Assembly (NCBI GenBank): GCA_025358155.1
Contig: JANYKR010000311.1
Coordinates: 1-47,267 of the forward strand
Direction of reading: 5' to 3'
Length of the DNA stretch: 47,267 nucleotides
From: Betaproteobacteria bacterium
Lineage (GTDB): Bacteria > Pseudomonadota > Gammaproteobacteria > Burkholderiales > Burkholderiaceae_C
Position 1 is the first letter of the stretch, and the number at the start of each line of letters is the position of its first letter. A model generated the notes under the pieces. That model did not search any database and was not told where the DNA came from. It was given only the letters and a program-made list of their open reading frames with translations. The translations under genes were made by a program, and so were the position numbers. Below, piece after piece: positions 8,501 through 15,969 of this stretch.

Positions 8501-8725
8501 ATGAACAAAATTCTCGCAGCCCTGATCGCCGCCACCTTCAGCTTTGGCGCTTTTGCCCAGACCGCCGCGCCCGCCGCTGCACCGACCACTGCACCCACCA
8601 CCGCCACCGCGCCGAAATCGGCCGCTGCCGCTGAGCCGACCAAGAAGACCACCAAGGCCACCAAGGCCAAGAAGTCGCACAAGTCGAGCAAGAAGTCGAC
8701 CACCAAGGCCAAGCCGGCAGCCTGA
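8501..8725 (+). CDS. small exported Lys/Ala-rich protein
   Basis: A 74-residue protein with a clear signal peptide (MNKILAALIAATFSFGAFAQ, cleavage likely after AFA). An Ala/Pro/Thr-rich spacer follows, then a tail of Lys-Thr/Ser-Lys repeats resembling histone H1 tails. Similar short periplasmic proteins are common in Burkholderiales, some described as acid-shock-like, but I do not know a tested function. The start is fixed by the signal peptide. The gene stands alone with 128 bp in front of it and a strong terminator 41 bp behind it. Confidence 0.8.
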   Translation: MNKILAALIAATFSFGAFAQTAAPAAAPTTAPTTATAPKSAAAAEPTKKTTKATKAKKSHKSSKKSTTKAKPAA

Positions 8726-8765
8726 GCTTCGCCCGATCCCGCAGCCGGTCACGGCTGACGGACCT

Positions 8766-8790
8766 CAAAGCCCGGCGTGTCCGGGCTTTG
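8766..8790 (+). terminator. Rho-independent terminator after the small Lys-rich gene
   Basis: A perfect 10-bp stem CAAAGCCCGG / CCGGGCTTTG with a 5-nt loop. The T-tract is short, but the A/T ends and position suit termination of the gene at 8501-8725 and possibly of opposing transcripts. Confidence 0.8.
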
Positions 8791-8920
8791 TCACGTCTGG
8801 GCGGTTCACAACGTTGTAAACCGGGTGGCAAGGCAGTAGCGGCCAGATTCGCCCTGCACCCAGGTCAAGCCTGGTCATCTTGAACCCGCCGCAAGCCAAG
8901 GCGCTGCCGGGCCGCCGGCG

Positions 8921-10285
8921 CTACAGGTTGACGGTTTCGCCGTGTTGCGGCACCCGCGCTGGCCAGCCCAGTTCGTCTTTGATGCGCAGCCGCAAGGTGT
9001 CGGACGCTTCGGGCTCGCCGTGCACCACAAAAGTCTGCTGCGGCGCACCGGGCATGGTGCGCATCCAGGCGAGTAACTCGTCGGCATCGGCATGGCCCGA
9101 AAAGCCCTCCAGCGCGCTGACGGGTGAGCGCACCGGCAGGTACTCCCCGTGGATCTTGACCGTGCTGGCGCCAGCCACCAGCTTCGCGCCTCGGCTGCCA
9201 CCCACCTGGAAGCCCGCAAACACAATGTGGTTGCGCGCATCGGGCACCAGCGCCTTGAGGTGGAACAACACCCGGCCGCCGGTGGCCATGCCGCTGGCCG
9301 AAATCACCACCGACGGGAAGCGCGAGGCGGCCAGCCGCTGCGACTGGGCGGCGTCGGCGATCAGGCGCACGCCGTCGTAGAGCCCGGTGATTTCGCGTTG
9401 CGGCACCCGCAGCAACCGGCGGTGCCGGGTGTAGAGCGCGGTGGCCGCGCTGGCCATCGGGCTGTCGAGAAAGATCGGCAGGGTGGCGGGGATCTCGCCG
9501 GCACGCTTGAGGCGCTGCAGCACCAGCAGCAGCGCCTGGGCGCGGCCGACTGCAAACGAGGGCAGCAGCACCTTGCCGCCCCGGTGCACCGTCTCTCGCA
9601 CGATGTGAGCCAGCTCTGCGCTGGCCAGGCCGGTGTCCGCCGGGTGTCGCCGGTTGCCGTAGGTGGACTCGACCAGCAGCACGTCAGAGCGCGGCAGCGG
9701 CTGGGGCGGTGGCATCAGCATGTCCTGCTGGCGGCCGACATCGCCCGAGAACGTCAGCGTGCGTTCGGCGTGTGACAAGGTCACGGCGCAAGCCCCCAGC
9801 AGATGGCCCACCGGGGTCAGGGTTGCGGTCACCGGCCCGATCGGCAGCGGACGACCCGGCGGCAGTGGCACGATCTTGGCGATGGCACGCCGGGCATCGG
9901 CCCGGGTGTAGAGCGGCAGCGCCCGCTCGTGGCGGGTCCAGCCGCCCCGGTTGGCGCGGCGGGCGTCTTCTTCTTGCAGGTGCGCGCTGTCGAGCAACAG
10001 CAACTCGGCCAGGTCGCGGGTGGCCGGCGAGGCATAGATCGGCCCGGTGAAGCCAGCCTTGACCAGACCTGGCAGCCAGCCGCTGTGGTCGAGATGGGCG
10101 TGGCTCAGCACCACCGCGTCGATCTCGCGTGGTGCAAACAGCGGTGGCGCCCAGTTGCGTTCGCGCAGCGCCTTGTAGCCCTGGAACAGGCCGCAATCGA
10201 GCAGGATGCGCTGATCGCCCAGCGTCACCAGATGCCTGGAGCCGGTGACGGTGTCGGCTGCGCCGAGAAACTGGATCTGCATCAT
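8921..10285 (-). CDS. MBL-fold beta-CASP metallohydrolase (RNA-processing type)
   Basis: A 454-residue zinc hydrolase with the metallo-beta-lactamase fold and a beta-CASP insert, the architecture of CPSF-73/Ysh1-like and RNase J-like nucleases. The N-terminus MMQIQFLGAADTVTGS and LLDCGLFQG are typical. The zinc motif SHAHLDHSG gives H62, H64, D66 and H67. VLLVESTYGNR carries the next metal-ligand region. KVLLPSFAVGRAQALLLVL and SGMATGGRVLFHLK belong to the beta-CASP part, and SGHADADEL and FVVHGEPE provide the later conserved His residues. The likely activity is RNA endonuclease or exonuclease, but many bacterial members are untested. A short repeat array separates it from the upstream TM2 gene on the same strand. 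Confidence 0.92.
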   Translation of the reverse strand: MMQIQFLGAADTVTGSRHLVTLGDQRILLDCGLFQGYKALRERNWAPPLFAPREIDAVVLSHAHLDHSGWLPGLVKAGFTGPIYASPATRDLAELLLLDSAHLQEEDARRANRGGWTRHERALPLYTRADARRAIAKIVPLPPGRPLPIGPVTATLTPVGHLLGACAVTLSHAERTLTFSGDVGRQQDMLMPPPQPLPRSDVLLVESTYGNRRHPADTGLASAELAHIVRETVHRGGKVLLPSFAVGRAQALLLVLQRLKRAGEIPATLPIFLDSPMASAATALYTRHRRLLRVPQREITGLYDGVRLIADAAQSQRLAASRFPSVVISASGMATGGRVLFHLKALVPDARNHIVFAGFQVGGSRGAKLVAGASTVKIHGEYLPVRSPVSALEGFSGHADADELLAWMRTMPGAPQQTFVVHGEPEASDTLRLRIKDELGWPARVPQHGETVNL

Positions 10286-10330
10286 GGGCCCCTTTTTATC
10301 GTTTTCGCGGCGCTGTTTCAGCGGTTCTGC

Positions 10331-10384
10331 GGCGGTTTGCGGCGCGTTTGTGGCGCGTTTGTGGCGCGTTTGCGGCGCGTTTGC
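10331..10384. repeat. 11-bp tandem array upstream of the metallohydrolase gene
   Basis: Four units GGCGCGTTTGY at 10341, 10352, 10363 and 10374, preceded by a 10-bp variant at 10331. The array fills the gap between the TM2 gene (ends 10391) and the start of the metallohydrolase gene (10285), both read leftward. It therefore lies in the 5' region of the latter. Confidence 0.85.
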
Positions 10385-10390
10385 GGTGCT

Positions 10391-10816
10391 TCAGCCCGCT
10401 TGCTTCTGGTACTCGAAGTACATCTGCCCGCCAAACGCCAGCGTGCCCATCAACACCGTGCCGCCCACCAGCAAGGCCACCACCACGCCGATCACCGGGC
10501 CCCAGCCGGTGGCCTGCAGCGGCTGGCCGGGGTTGTGGCACTCGGCCCAGCGCGCATCGGGCGTGAGGCCATAGACGATGGCTGTCAGCATGCTGATCGA
10601 CAACATCAGCCCCAGCACCGGGATCAGCAGCCAGGCGGCGTGGTCGTCCTGACCCAGGTTTTGCATGCGCAACGCGCCCGCCGCACCCAGCAAGGTGGGC
10701 AGCGGATGCAGCCAGGCCAGCGTGTCGCGCCGGCCGTACAGGTAGAAGCGGTGGGCGCCCAGGCTGCCCAGCGTCAGGGCCAGCCAGGTGGCCAGGGTCT
10801 TGGATTTTTGGTGCAA
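10391..10816 (-). CDS. TM2 domain membrane protein
   Basis: A 141-residue inner-membrane protein. The N-terminal TM2 domain shows LGSLGAHRFYLYGRRD (residues 16-31), the usual GxxGAHrFYlG pattern, followed by two hydrophobic segments (LPTLLGAAGAL; LIPVLGLMLSISMLTAIVYGL). A third hydrophobic segment (VIGVVVALLVGGTVLMGTLAF) lies near the C-terminus. The function of bacterial TM2 proteins is not established. It reads in the same direction as the acetyltransferase gene upstream, 24 bp away, and may share its transcript. Confidence 0.85.
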   Translation of the reverse strand: MHQKSKTLATWLALTLGSLGAHRFYLYGRRDTLAWLHPLPTLLGAAGALRMQNLGQDDHAAWLLIPVLGLMLSISMLTAIVYGLTPDARWAECHNPGQPLQATGWGPVIGVVVALLVGGTVLMGTLAFGGQMYFEYQKQAG

Positions 10817-10840
10817 GGTGGGGGCCGGTTGGCTTTGGTG

Positions 10841-11392
10841 TCAGCCCTGCGCCGGCAGGCTGTCGCCAGCGCCCAACGCCCGCTGCATCAGCACCACGTC
10901 GAGCCAGCGGTCGAACTTCCAGCCCGAGGACTTGAGCACACCGCAATGCACAAACCCCTGACCGGCGTGGACCTTGATCGAGCCGGTGTTGGCCGCGTCA
11001 CCGATCACTGCCAGCATCTGCCGGGCGCCCAGCGCCTCGCAGCGGCCCAGCAACTCGGTCAGCAGCAGCCGGCCGACCCCCTGGCCCTGGGCATCGGGGT
11101 TCAAGTAGATCGAGTCTTCAAGGCAGAAGCGGTAGGCCTTGCGTGGCCGGAAGTGGTTGGCATAGGCATAGCCCAGAATCTGATCTTCTGCGCCCGGAGC
11201 GCCTGACTGCGCCACCAGCCAGGGCAGGCCCTTGTCTTGAACGTCGGCCTGGCGCCGCGCCATCTCGGCGGCATCGGGCGGCTCGGTCTCGAAGGTGCCG
11301 GTGCCGTGCAACACGGCGTGAGCGTAGATCGCGGTGATGGCGGGCAGGTCGGCCGGGGTACTGGGGCGGATCAGCAGGGCGGGAGGTTTCAT
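10841..11392 (-). CDS. GNAT N-acetyltransferase, phosphinothricin acetyltransferase-like
   Basis: A 183-residue GNAT family enzyme. LLIRPSTPADLPAITAIYAHAV is the standard first beta strand and helix of the Pat/YncA subgroup. QGQGVGRLLLTELL is the acetyl-CoA pyrophosphate loop. The stretch GTGTFETEPP and the later NTGSIKVHAGQGFVHCG with KFDRWLDVVLMQ also fit that subgroup. Members acetylate phosphinothricin or methionine sulfone/sulfoximine; the true substrate here is unknown. The ATG at 11392 is preferred over one 42 bp upstream because the GNAT core begins directly after it. It diverges from rpsP, and its upstream region overlaps the rpsP promoter. Confidence 0.88.
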   Translation of the reverse strand: MKPPALLIRPSTPADLPAITAIYAHAVLHGTGTFETEPPDAAEMARRQADVQDKGLPWLVAQSGAPGAEDQILGYAYANHFRPRKAYRFCLEDSIYLNPDAQGQGVGRLLLTELLGRCEALGARQMLAVIGDAANTGSIKVHAGQGFVHCGVLKSSGWKFDRWLDVVLMQRALGAGDSLPAQG

Positions 11393-11444
11393 GGTTTCAA
11401 CAGTGTCGGTCAAAGGTGACTGGTCAGCACGCAACGGGGCAGTT

Positions 11445-11450
11445 TATAAT
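11445..11450 (+). promoter_or_regulatory. -10 box of the rpsP operon promoter
   Basis: A perfect TATAAT preceded by TT, 180 bp before the rpsP start codon. The -35 region 17 bp upstream (GGTCAG) is a weak match. It is the only convincing -10 element between the divergent acetyltransferase gene and rpsP. Confidence 0.55.
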
Positions 11451-11526
11451 GCTTGGTTTTCGGCGCTGAGCGGGTGGTAACACCGGCGTATCTACGGCGG
11501 CCGAAACGCATACAGTGCTGCGGCTC

Positions 11527-11600
11527 GCGGCGGGGCGTGACAAGCCTTGCCGCCCGCAGTGGACAAGATAGGCCGGCTCCGGGTGTCTCCGGGGCCGACC
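11527..11600 (+). promoter_or_regulatory. structured rpsP leader: two hairpins
   Basis: Two stable stems lie in the predicted 5' leader. The first is 11527-11536 paired with 11544-11553 (10 bp including two G-U pairs, 7-nt loop). The second is 11571-11582 paired with 11589-11600 (11 of 12 positions paired, one G-U, 6-nt loop). The second ends 29 nt before the rpsP start. Ribosomal protein leaders often bind their own product; that this one does is inference. Confidence 0.45.
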
Positions 11601-11629
11601 CGTCACCTACGAATATCTGGAAAATCATC

Positions 11630-11905
11630 ATGGTCGTTATCCGACTGGCTCGTGGCGGCGCCAAGAAGCGCCCGTTCTACAACATCGTGGTCGCTGACTC
11701 GCGTGAACGCCGCGACGGCCGCTACCTTGAGCGGCTGGGTTTCTACAACCCGATGGCCTCTGGCGGTGAGCAGCCGCTGCGCGTCGCGCTCGACCGCGTC
11801 GGCTACTGGCAAGGCGTGGGCGCACAACTCTCGCCCACCGTCAAGCGCTTGGTGGGCGATGCCGCCAAGGCCCAGGTGGCGGTGGCCGCTCCGGCCGCAG
11901 CCTGA
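11630..11905 (+). CDS. rpsP: 30S ribosomal protein S16
   Basis: Small-subunit ribosomal protein needed for 30S assembly, 91 residues. [25 protein letters not shown] and [14 protein letters not shown] are the S16 signature. [16 protein letters not shown] is the C-terminal core, and the Ala-rich end is usual in Burkholderiales. The ATG at 11630 is fixed by the conserved N-terminus. It heads the classical rpsP-rimM-trmD-rplS operon, behind a TATAAT promoter and a roughly 170-nt structured leader. Confidence 0.97.
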   Translation: MVVIRLARGGAKKRPFYNIVVADSRERRDGRYLERLGFYNPMASGGEQPLRVALDRVGYWQGVGAQLSPTVKRLVGDAAKAQVAVAAPAAA

Positions 11906-11945
11906 GCCTGGCCCTGTTTCGGCACTGGCGGCTCGCAAGCTGGGC

Positions 11946-12560
11946 ATGATGCCGGTGCAGCCTGCTGCAAGCCCAGCAGAAGACAAGGCCTTTCCGGCCG
12001 ACGCGATCGAGGTCGGGCGTGTACTTGGCGCCTGGGGCATCAAGGGCGGCATCCGTGTCAAACCCTTCTCCAAAGACCCCGAGGCGCTGTTCTCGGCGCG
12101 GCGCTGGTTCATCCAGCCGCCCGAGAGCGTGCTGGGCGCCCGGGCCGGGGTCAGCCTCAGCCAGTTCCCGCCTTTGTTGCACATCAGCAGCAGCAAGGTG
12201 CAGGGCGACAGCGTCGTTGCGACTGCGCAAGAATTGCCCGACCGCAACGCCGCCGAGTTGATGCAGGGCGCACGGGTGTTTGTGGCCCGCACCCATTTCC
12301 CGACCGCGGGTGATGGCGAGTACTACTGGATCGACCTGATCGGCCTGACGGTGGTCAACCGCCAGGGTGAAACCCTGGGCACGGTCACCGACCTGATCGA
12401 CACCGGTGCCCACAGCGTGCTGCGGCTGTTGCGGCCCGACGCCGCCGCGGGCGCGAGCCTGGATGCCAGCGAGCGGCTGATCCCGTTTGTGGCGGCATTC
12501 ATCGATGCCGTCAGTCTGGTGGACCGTCGGATCACGGTCGACTGGGGCCTGGATTACTGA
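11946..12560 (+). CDS. rimM: ribosome maturation factor RimM
   Basis: A 204-residue 30S maturation factor that binds S19 and helps process the 16S rRNA 3' domain. After about 20 variable residues, IEVGRVLGAWGIKGGIRVKPFS marks the RimM N-domain. GEYYWIDLIGLTVVN and LGTVTDLIDTGAHSVLRL form the PRC-barrel, and ERLIPFVAAFIDAVSLVDRRITVDWGLDY is the conserved end. The start is ATG 11946 or the adjacent ATG 11949; both lie 40-43 bp after rpsP. RimM acts on the same subunit as the S16 encoded just upstream. Confidence 0.95.
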   Translation: MMPVQPAASPAEDKAFPADAIEVGRVLGAWGIKGGIRVKPFSKDPEALFSARRWFIQPPESVLGARAGVSLSQFPPLLHISSSKVQGDSVVATAQELPDRNAAELMQGARVFVARTHFPTAGDGEYYWIDLIGLTVVNRQGETLGTVTDLIDTGAHSVLRLLRPDAAAGASLDASERLIPFVAAFIDAVSLVDRRITVDWGLDY

Positions 12561-12591
12561 GCGTTTTTATTGAACGACTTTACTGAGCGTT
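12554..12591 (+). repeat. 12-bp direct repeat across the rimM stop codon
   Basis: TTACTGAGCGTT occurs at 12554-12565, including the rimM TAC TGA end, and again at 12580-12591, 26 bp later. It looks like a small local duplication in the rimM-trmD gap. Confidence 0.6.
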
Positions 12592-12640
12592 CATCGCGCT
12601 CGCCACGGCCCGCCACGGCCCGCCAGACCCGGAGACGGCG

Positions 12641-13423
12641 ATGCGCTTCGACATCATCACGCTGTTCCCCGAACTGTTTGCTCCGCATCTGAGCCTGGGC
12701 ATCACCCGGCGCGCTTTCGAGTCGCGCCAGGTGGATGTGCGGCTGTGGCCGCTGCGCGACTTTGCCGAGGACAACTACCGCCGGGTCGACGACCGACCCT
12801 ACGGTGGCGGGCCGGGCATGGTGATGCTGGCCGAGCCGCTGCAGTGCGCCTTGCAGGCGGTGCGGACGGACCGCAGGCCCGACGAGTGTGATGACGCCGG
12901 CTTGCCGGTGATCCACTTCACGCCAACGGGCGCACGCCTCACCCAGGCCCATGTGCGCCAGTTGGCGGGCGGCCCGGGTGCCGTGCTGCTGTGCGGCCGC
13001 TACGAGGGCATCGACCAGCGCTTCATCGACCAGAACGTCACGCTGGAGTTGAGCCTGGGTGACTTTGTGCTCTCAGGCGGCGAACTGCCGGCGCTGGCGC
13101 TGCTCGATGCGGTGGCGCGTTTGCAGCCGGGGGTGCTGACGCCCGAGTCGCACCAGCAAGACAGTTTCTCAGCCGACGGCCTGCTCGACTGCCCGCACTA
13201 CAGCCGGCCCGAGCAACTGGCCACAGCCGCCGGCCTGCAGCCCGTGCCCGCCGTGTTGTTGAGCGGCCACCATGCCCAGATCGAGCGCTGGCGGCGTGAC
13301 CAGTCGCTGCGCATCACCGCGCAGCGCCGCCCTGAACTCATCGCCGCCGCGCGGGTAGCAGGGCGGCTGTCACAGGCGGATGAAAAGATGCTGCGCATCC
13401 TAGCCGCTCCGCCAGAGGTCTGA
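12641..13423 (+). CDS. trmD: tRNA (guanine-N1)-methyltransferase TrmD
   Basis: The SAM-dependent enzyme that methylates G37 next to the anticodon of several tRNAs and prevents +1 frameshifts. At 260 residues it is full length. [13 protein letters not shown] is the start signature. The trefoil-knot SAM site is visible in [14 protein letters not shown] and [15 protein letters not shown], and [10 protein letters not shown] contributes to the active site. [13 protein letters not shown] is the usual C-terminal tRNA-binding segment. A GGAGA lies 9 bp before the ATG at 12641. It is the third gene of the rpsP operon. Confidence 0.97.
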   Translation: MRFDIITLFPELFAPHLSLGITRRAFESRQVDVRLWPLRDFAEDNYRRVDDRPYGGGPGMVMLAEPLQCALQAVRTDRRPDECDDAGLPVIHFTPTGARLTQAHVRQLAGGPGAVLLCGRYEGIDQRFIDQNVTLELSLGDFVLSGGELPALALLDAVARLQPGVLTPESHQQDSFSADGLLDCPHYSRPEQLATAAGLQPVPAVLLSGHHAQIERWRRDQSLRITAQRRPELIAAARVAGRLSQADEKMLRILAAPPEV

Positions 13424-13430
13424 GCCAAGC

Positions 13431-13436
13431 TATAAT
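13431..13436 (+). promoter_or_regulatory. possible internal promoter -10 before rplS
   Basis: A perfect TATAAT begins 8 bp after the trmD stop and 73 bp before the rplS start. No good -35 is visible. An internal promoter would let L19 be made at higher level than TrmD and RimM, which cells need; this is inference. Confidence 0.4.
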
Positions 13437-13503
13437 CATGGGCTTTTCGATCCTCTGCCGGGCCAGTTTCGAGCGCCGCCAAGATCGCACCAGGAGAAAC
13501 CCA

Positions 13504-13857
13504 GTGGACATGATCCGCATCCTCGAGCAAGAAGAAATTGCTCGCCTGAACAAGAAGATCCCGACCTTCGCCCCCGGCGACACGGTGATCGTCAGCGTCA
13601 ACGTGGTTGAAGGTACGCGCAAGCGGCTCCAGGCCTATGAAGGCGTGGTGATTGCCAAGCGCAATCGCAGCCTCAACAGCAGCTTCATCGTGCGCAAGAT
13701 TTCCAACGGCGAAGGCGTCGAGCGCACCTTCCAGCTCTACAGCCCGTTGATCGCGTCGATCGAAGTCAAGCGCCGCGGCGATGTGCGCCGCGCCAAGCTG
13801 TACTACCTGCGTGAACGCTCCGGCAAATCCGCACGCATCAAAGAGAAGTTGGGCTGA
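13504..13857 (+). CDS. rplS: 50S ribosomal protein L19
   Basis: Large-subunit protein at the 30S-50S interface, 117 residues. I take the GTG at 13504 as start: an AGGAG at 13492-13496 lies 7 bp before it, and the resulting [15 protein letters not shown] aligns with the M-D/N-L-I-x-x-LEQEEI start of Burkholderiales L19. The ATG at 13510 would be 13 bp from the Shine-Dalgarno site and would drop two conserved residues. [29 protein letters not shown] and [21 protein letters not shown] are the family blocks. The last codons and the stop are part of the duplicated 82-bp element. Confidence 0.97.
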   Translation: MDMIRILEQEEIARLNKKIPTFAPGDTVIVSVNVVEGTRKRLQAYEGVVIAKRNRSLNSSFIVRKISNGEGVERTFQLYSPLIASIEVKRRGDVRRAKLYYLRERSGKSARIKEKLG

Positions 13858-14016
13858 GCGAAGCTCAGCCAGCGCGGTACGCGCGGCGGCGTGCGCAGCA
13901 CGACGGACAACGTACGCGGCGCCAGCCGCAGAATTTGGGCTGAGCGCAGCTCAGCCAGCGCGGTACGCGCGGCGGCGTGCGCAGCACGACGGGCAACGTA
14001 CGCGGCGCGAGCCGCA
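13849..14016. repeat. 82-bp structured direct repeat after rplS
   Basis: Copies at 13849-13930 and 13935-14016 differ at only 3 of 82 positions. Each holds a perfect stem GCTGAGC-N3-GCTCAGC (13853-13869 and 13939-13955), a short GCGCG-GTA-CGCGC stem, and further GC-rich complementary stretches. The first copy includes the last two codons and the stop of rplS. A 12-bp piece (AGAAGTTGGGCT) recurs again at 14023-14034. Thus the 3' untranslated region of rplS is a tandem of foldable elements, followed by an ordinary terminator. It resembles REP-type elements in style, but I do not recognise a named family. Confidence 0.85.
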
Positions 14017-14074
14017 CGCCTCAGAAGTTGGGCTCAAGGTCGAACACCCAGCACGCCACCAACTGCAGCGCTTC

Positions 14075-14099
14075 AAAAGCCGCCTCCGGGCGGCTTTTT
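14075..14099 (+). terminator. Rho-independent terminator of the rpsP operon
   Basis: AAAAGCCGCC, loop TCCG, GGCGGCTTTTT: a 6-bp GC stem extended by A-T pairs and followed by five T. It closes the rpsP-rimM-trmD-rplS operon 217 bp after rplS. Confidence 0.9.
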
Positions 14100-14125
14100 C
14101 AATCCCGCCTCAGAATCCTCCTCCG

Positions 14126-14845
14126 ATGACCGCCCAGCCCCCCCGCATCCTCGACCCGCACGCCATTCCCGTGATCGGCACCGACGCGCACCTGCCGCCG
14201 GTGCCGCCCGAGCGCCTGCAGTCTGAGGCCCTGCGCCGCCGCTTCGCCGACCCGCCCATCTGGACCCCGCCGATTGCCGGTGACGGCCAGCGCTTCAACC
14301 CCCAGGGTGCGCCGGTGGCTGCTGCGGTGCTGGTGGCGCTGGTGATGCGCGCCGAGGGTCTGCAGGTGTTGTTGACCCAGCGTACCGCGCACCTGCGCGA
14401 CCATGCCGGGCAGATCAGCTTTCCGGGTGGGCGCAGCGAAATCGATGATGTGGATGCGGTGGCCACCGCACTGCGCGAAACCGAGGAAGAAGTCGGCCTG
14501 GACCGCAGCCACATCGAGATCATCGGCACGTTGCCGGTCTACCACACCGTCACCAGCTACGTGGTCACGCCGGTGGTGGCATTGGTGGATCCCGGCTTCA
14601 CGCTGACGCTCGATGCCTTCGAGGTGGAGCAGGCCTTCGAGGTGCCGCTGGACTTCTTGATGTCGCCGGCCAACCACCGCCGGCACAGCATCATGCTGGG
14701 CGGCGAGCAGCGGCAGTTCCTGTCGATGCCTTGGCAACAGCCCCAGACCCAGCCCCACAGCCAGACCGGACAGGCGCCGTTTTTCATCTGGGGCGCAACA
14801 GCCGCGATGCTGCGCAATCTCTACCACTTTCTGGCCCTCGAATGA
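14126..14845 (+). CDS. Nudix hydrolase, CoA pyrophosphatase (NudL) type
   Basis: A 239-residue Nudix enzyme. The Nudix box runs from about residue 96 to 122 (FPGGRSEIDDVD, then ALRETEEEVGL). The downstream pattern GTLPVYHTVTSYVVTPVVALV is typical of the YeaB/NudL group that cleaves coenzyme A to 3',5'-ADP and phosphopantetheine. The leading QRTAHLRDHAGQISFPGG matches that group's upstream signature (LTxRTxxLRxHxGQIxFPGG). The ATG at 14126 lies shortly after the rpsP operon terminator and has no clear Shine-Dalgarno site. A run of Gln/Pro residues near the C-terminus (PQTQPHSQTGQ) is unusual and probably a surface loop. It is followed 28 bp later by the CobD/CbiB-like gene, an order I recall from Comamonadaceae. 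Confidence 0.9.
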   Translation: MTAQPPRILDPHAIPVIGTDAHLPPVPPERLQSEALRRRFADPPIWTPPIAGDGQRFNPQGAPVAAAVLVALVMRAEGLQVLLTQRTAHLRDHAGQISFPGGRSEIDDVDAVATALRETEEEVGLDRSHIEIIGTLPVYHTVTSYVVTPVVALVDPGFTLTLDAFEVEQAFEVPLDFLMSPANHRRHSIMLGGEQRQFLSMPWQQPQTQPHSQTGQAPFFIWGATAAMLRNLYHFLALE

Positions 14846-14873
14846 GCCCGGCTGCTGGGTATGATGATTGCCG

Positions 14874-15860
14874 ATGAGTTTCTTCGCCGTCCTGTTTGCC
14901 CTGGTCATCGAGCAGTTCAAGCCGCTGCCGCGTGACAACTGGGTCCACCACACCTTGGTCGCCTGGGTCGACTGGACTGGCCGCAATTTCGATGCCGGTC
15001 GTGAGCGCCATGCCTGGGTGGTCTGGGTGGTGTCGGTCGGTACGCCCGGCCTGCTGCTGACAGCGGTCTACCTGGCGCTGCACCACTGGAGCCTGGCGCT
15101 GGCGCTGGTCTTCAACATCGCAGTGTTGTACCTGACACTGGGGTTTCGCCAGTTCAGCCATTACTACACCGACATCCGGGACGCGCTGGAGCGCGGCGAC
15201 GAGGTTCAGGCCCGCCGCCTGCTGGCCGAGTGGCGCCACCTCGACGCCAGCGAGTTGCCGCGCACCGAGTTGTTGCGCCATGTGATCGAGCATTCGCTGC
15301 TGGCTGCGCACCGCCATGTATTTGGCGTGTTCTTCTGGTTCGTGCTGCTGTGCTCGCTCGGCCTGGGGCCGCTGGGCGCGGTGCTCTACCGCATGGCCGA
15401 GTTTGCCAACCGGTATTGGAGCTACCCGAGCAAGGGTCTGGGCGTGCCGGCCAACGAGCGGCTGATGGCAGTGTCGCGGCAGATGTTCACGGGGATCGAC
15501 TACCTGCCGTCGCGCTTGACGGCCTTTGGTTTTGCGGTGGTCGGCAATTTTGAGGAGGCGATCAACGCCTGGCGGCGCGATGCCACGCTCTGGAAGTACC
15601 CCAACGAAGGTGTGATCCTGGCCTCGGCCGCCGGCGCCGTGGGGGTTCAACTGGGCGGCAATGCCGCGCCGGGCGTGACCCCCGACCGCACCCGAGGCTT
15701 TCAGGCCGGACCGACCGAAGACGCCGCCGCCGAGGGCTCGACCGGCGGCGACCCGCCCCAGCTCGGCCACCTGCGCAGCGTGGTCGGGCTGGTCTGGCGC
15801 TCGGTGGTGTTGTGGATGTTGCTGGTCGCCCTGCTCACCCTCGCCAACCTGGTGGGCTGA
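14874..15860 (+). CDS. CobD/CbiB family membrane protein
   Basis: A 328-residue integral membrane protein related to CobD/CbiB, the adenosylcobinamide-phosphate synthase of cobalamin synthesis. Hydrophobic segments occur at the N-terminus (MSFFAVLFALVIEQF), near residue 50 (VVWVVSVGTPGLLLTAVYL), residue 75, residue 150 (VFGVFFWFVLLCSLGLG) and at the C-terminus (LWMLLVALLTLANLVG). The family is shown by HVFGVFFWF, GAVLYRM, DYLPSRL and GNFEEAI. In Burkholderiales this paralogue sits in a translation-gene neighbourhood rather than with cob genes, so a role outside cobalamin synthesis is possible. No cobalamin riboswitch or other cob gene is present here. The ATG at 14874 is preferred to a TTG two codons upstream. 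Confidence 0.85.
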   Translation: MSFFAVLFALVIEQFKPLPRDNWVHHTLVAWVDWTGRNFDAGRERHAWVVWVVSVGTPGLLLTAVYLALHHWSLALALVFNIAVLYLTLGFRQFSHYYTDIRDALERGDEVQARRLLAEWRHLDASELPRTELLRHVIEHSLLAAHRHVFGVFFWFVLLCSLGLGPLGAVLYRMAEFANRYWSYPSKGLGVPANERLMAVSRQMFTGIDYLPSRLTAFGFAVVGNFEEAINAWRRDATLWKYPNEGVILASAAGAVGVQLGGNAAPGVTPDRTRGFQAGPTEDAAAEGSTGGDPPQLGHLRSVVGLVWRSVVLWMLLVALLTLANLVG

Positions 15861-15862
15861 GC

Positions 15863-15902
15863 CCAGGCGACAAACAGGACCTGCGTCCTGCTTGTCGCCT
15901 GG
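15863..15902. terminator. long hairpin between convergent genes
   Basis: CCAGGCGACAAACAGGAC (15863-15880) pairs with GTCCTGCTTGTCGCCTGG (15885-15902) over 18 bp with one mismatch and a 4-nt loop. It begins 3 bp after the CobD/CbiB-like stop, between genes that converge with rsgA. There is no T-run at the base, so it may be a bidirectional transcription barrier or an mRNA-stabilising end rather than a classic terminator. A CGGCCCTGCAGGGCCG palindrome follows at about 15911. Confidence 0.65.
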
Positions 15903-15969
15903 CGAACCCTCCGGCCCTGCAGGGCCGGGCGTGGGGATTTGTATTTTTCTCGCCCCGCTCCGCTCCAAT

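Noticed and set aside
9803-11206. 467-residue open frame on the plus strand
   Set aside because: It covers the metallohydrolase, TM2 and acetyltransferase genes in antisense and includes the 11-bp repeat; no protein family resemblance.
14846-14880. Cobalamin riboswitch in front of the CobD/CbiB-like gene
   Set aside because: The gap is only 28 bp and carries no B12-box-like sequence.
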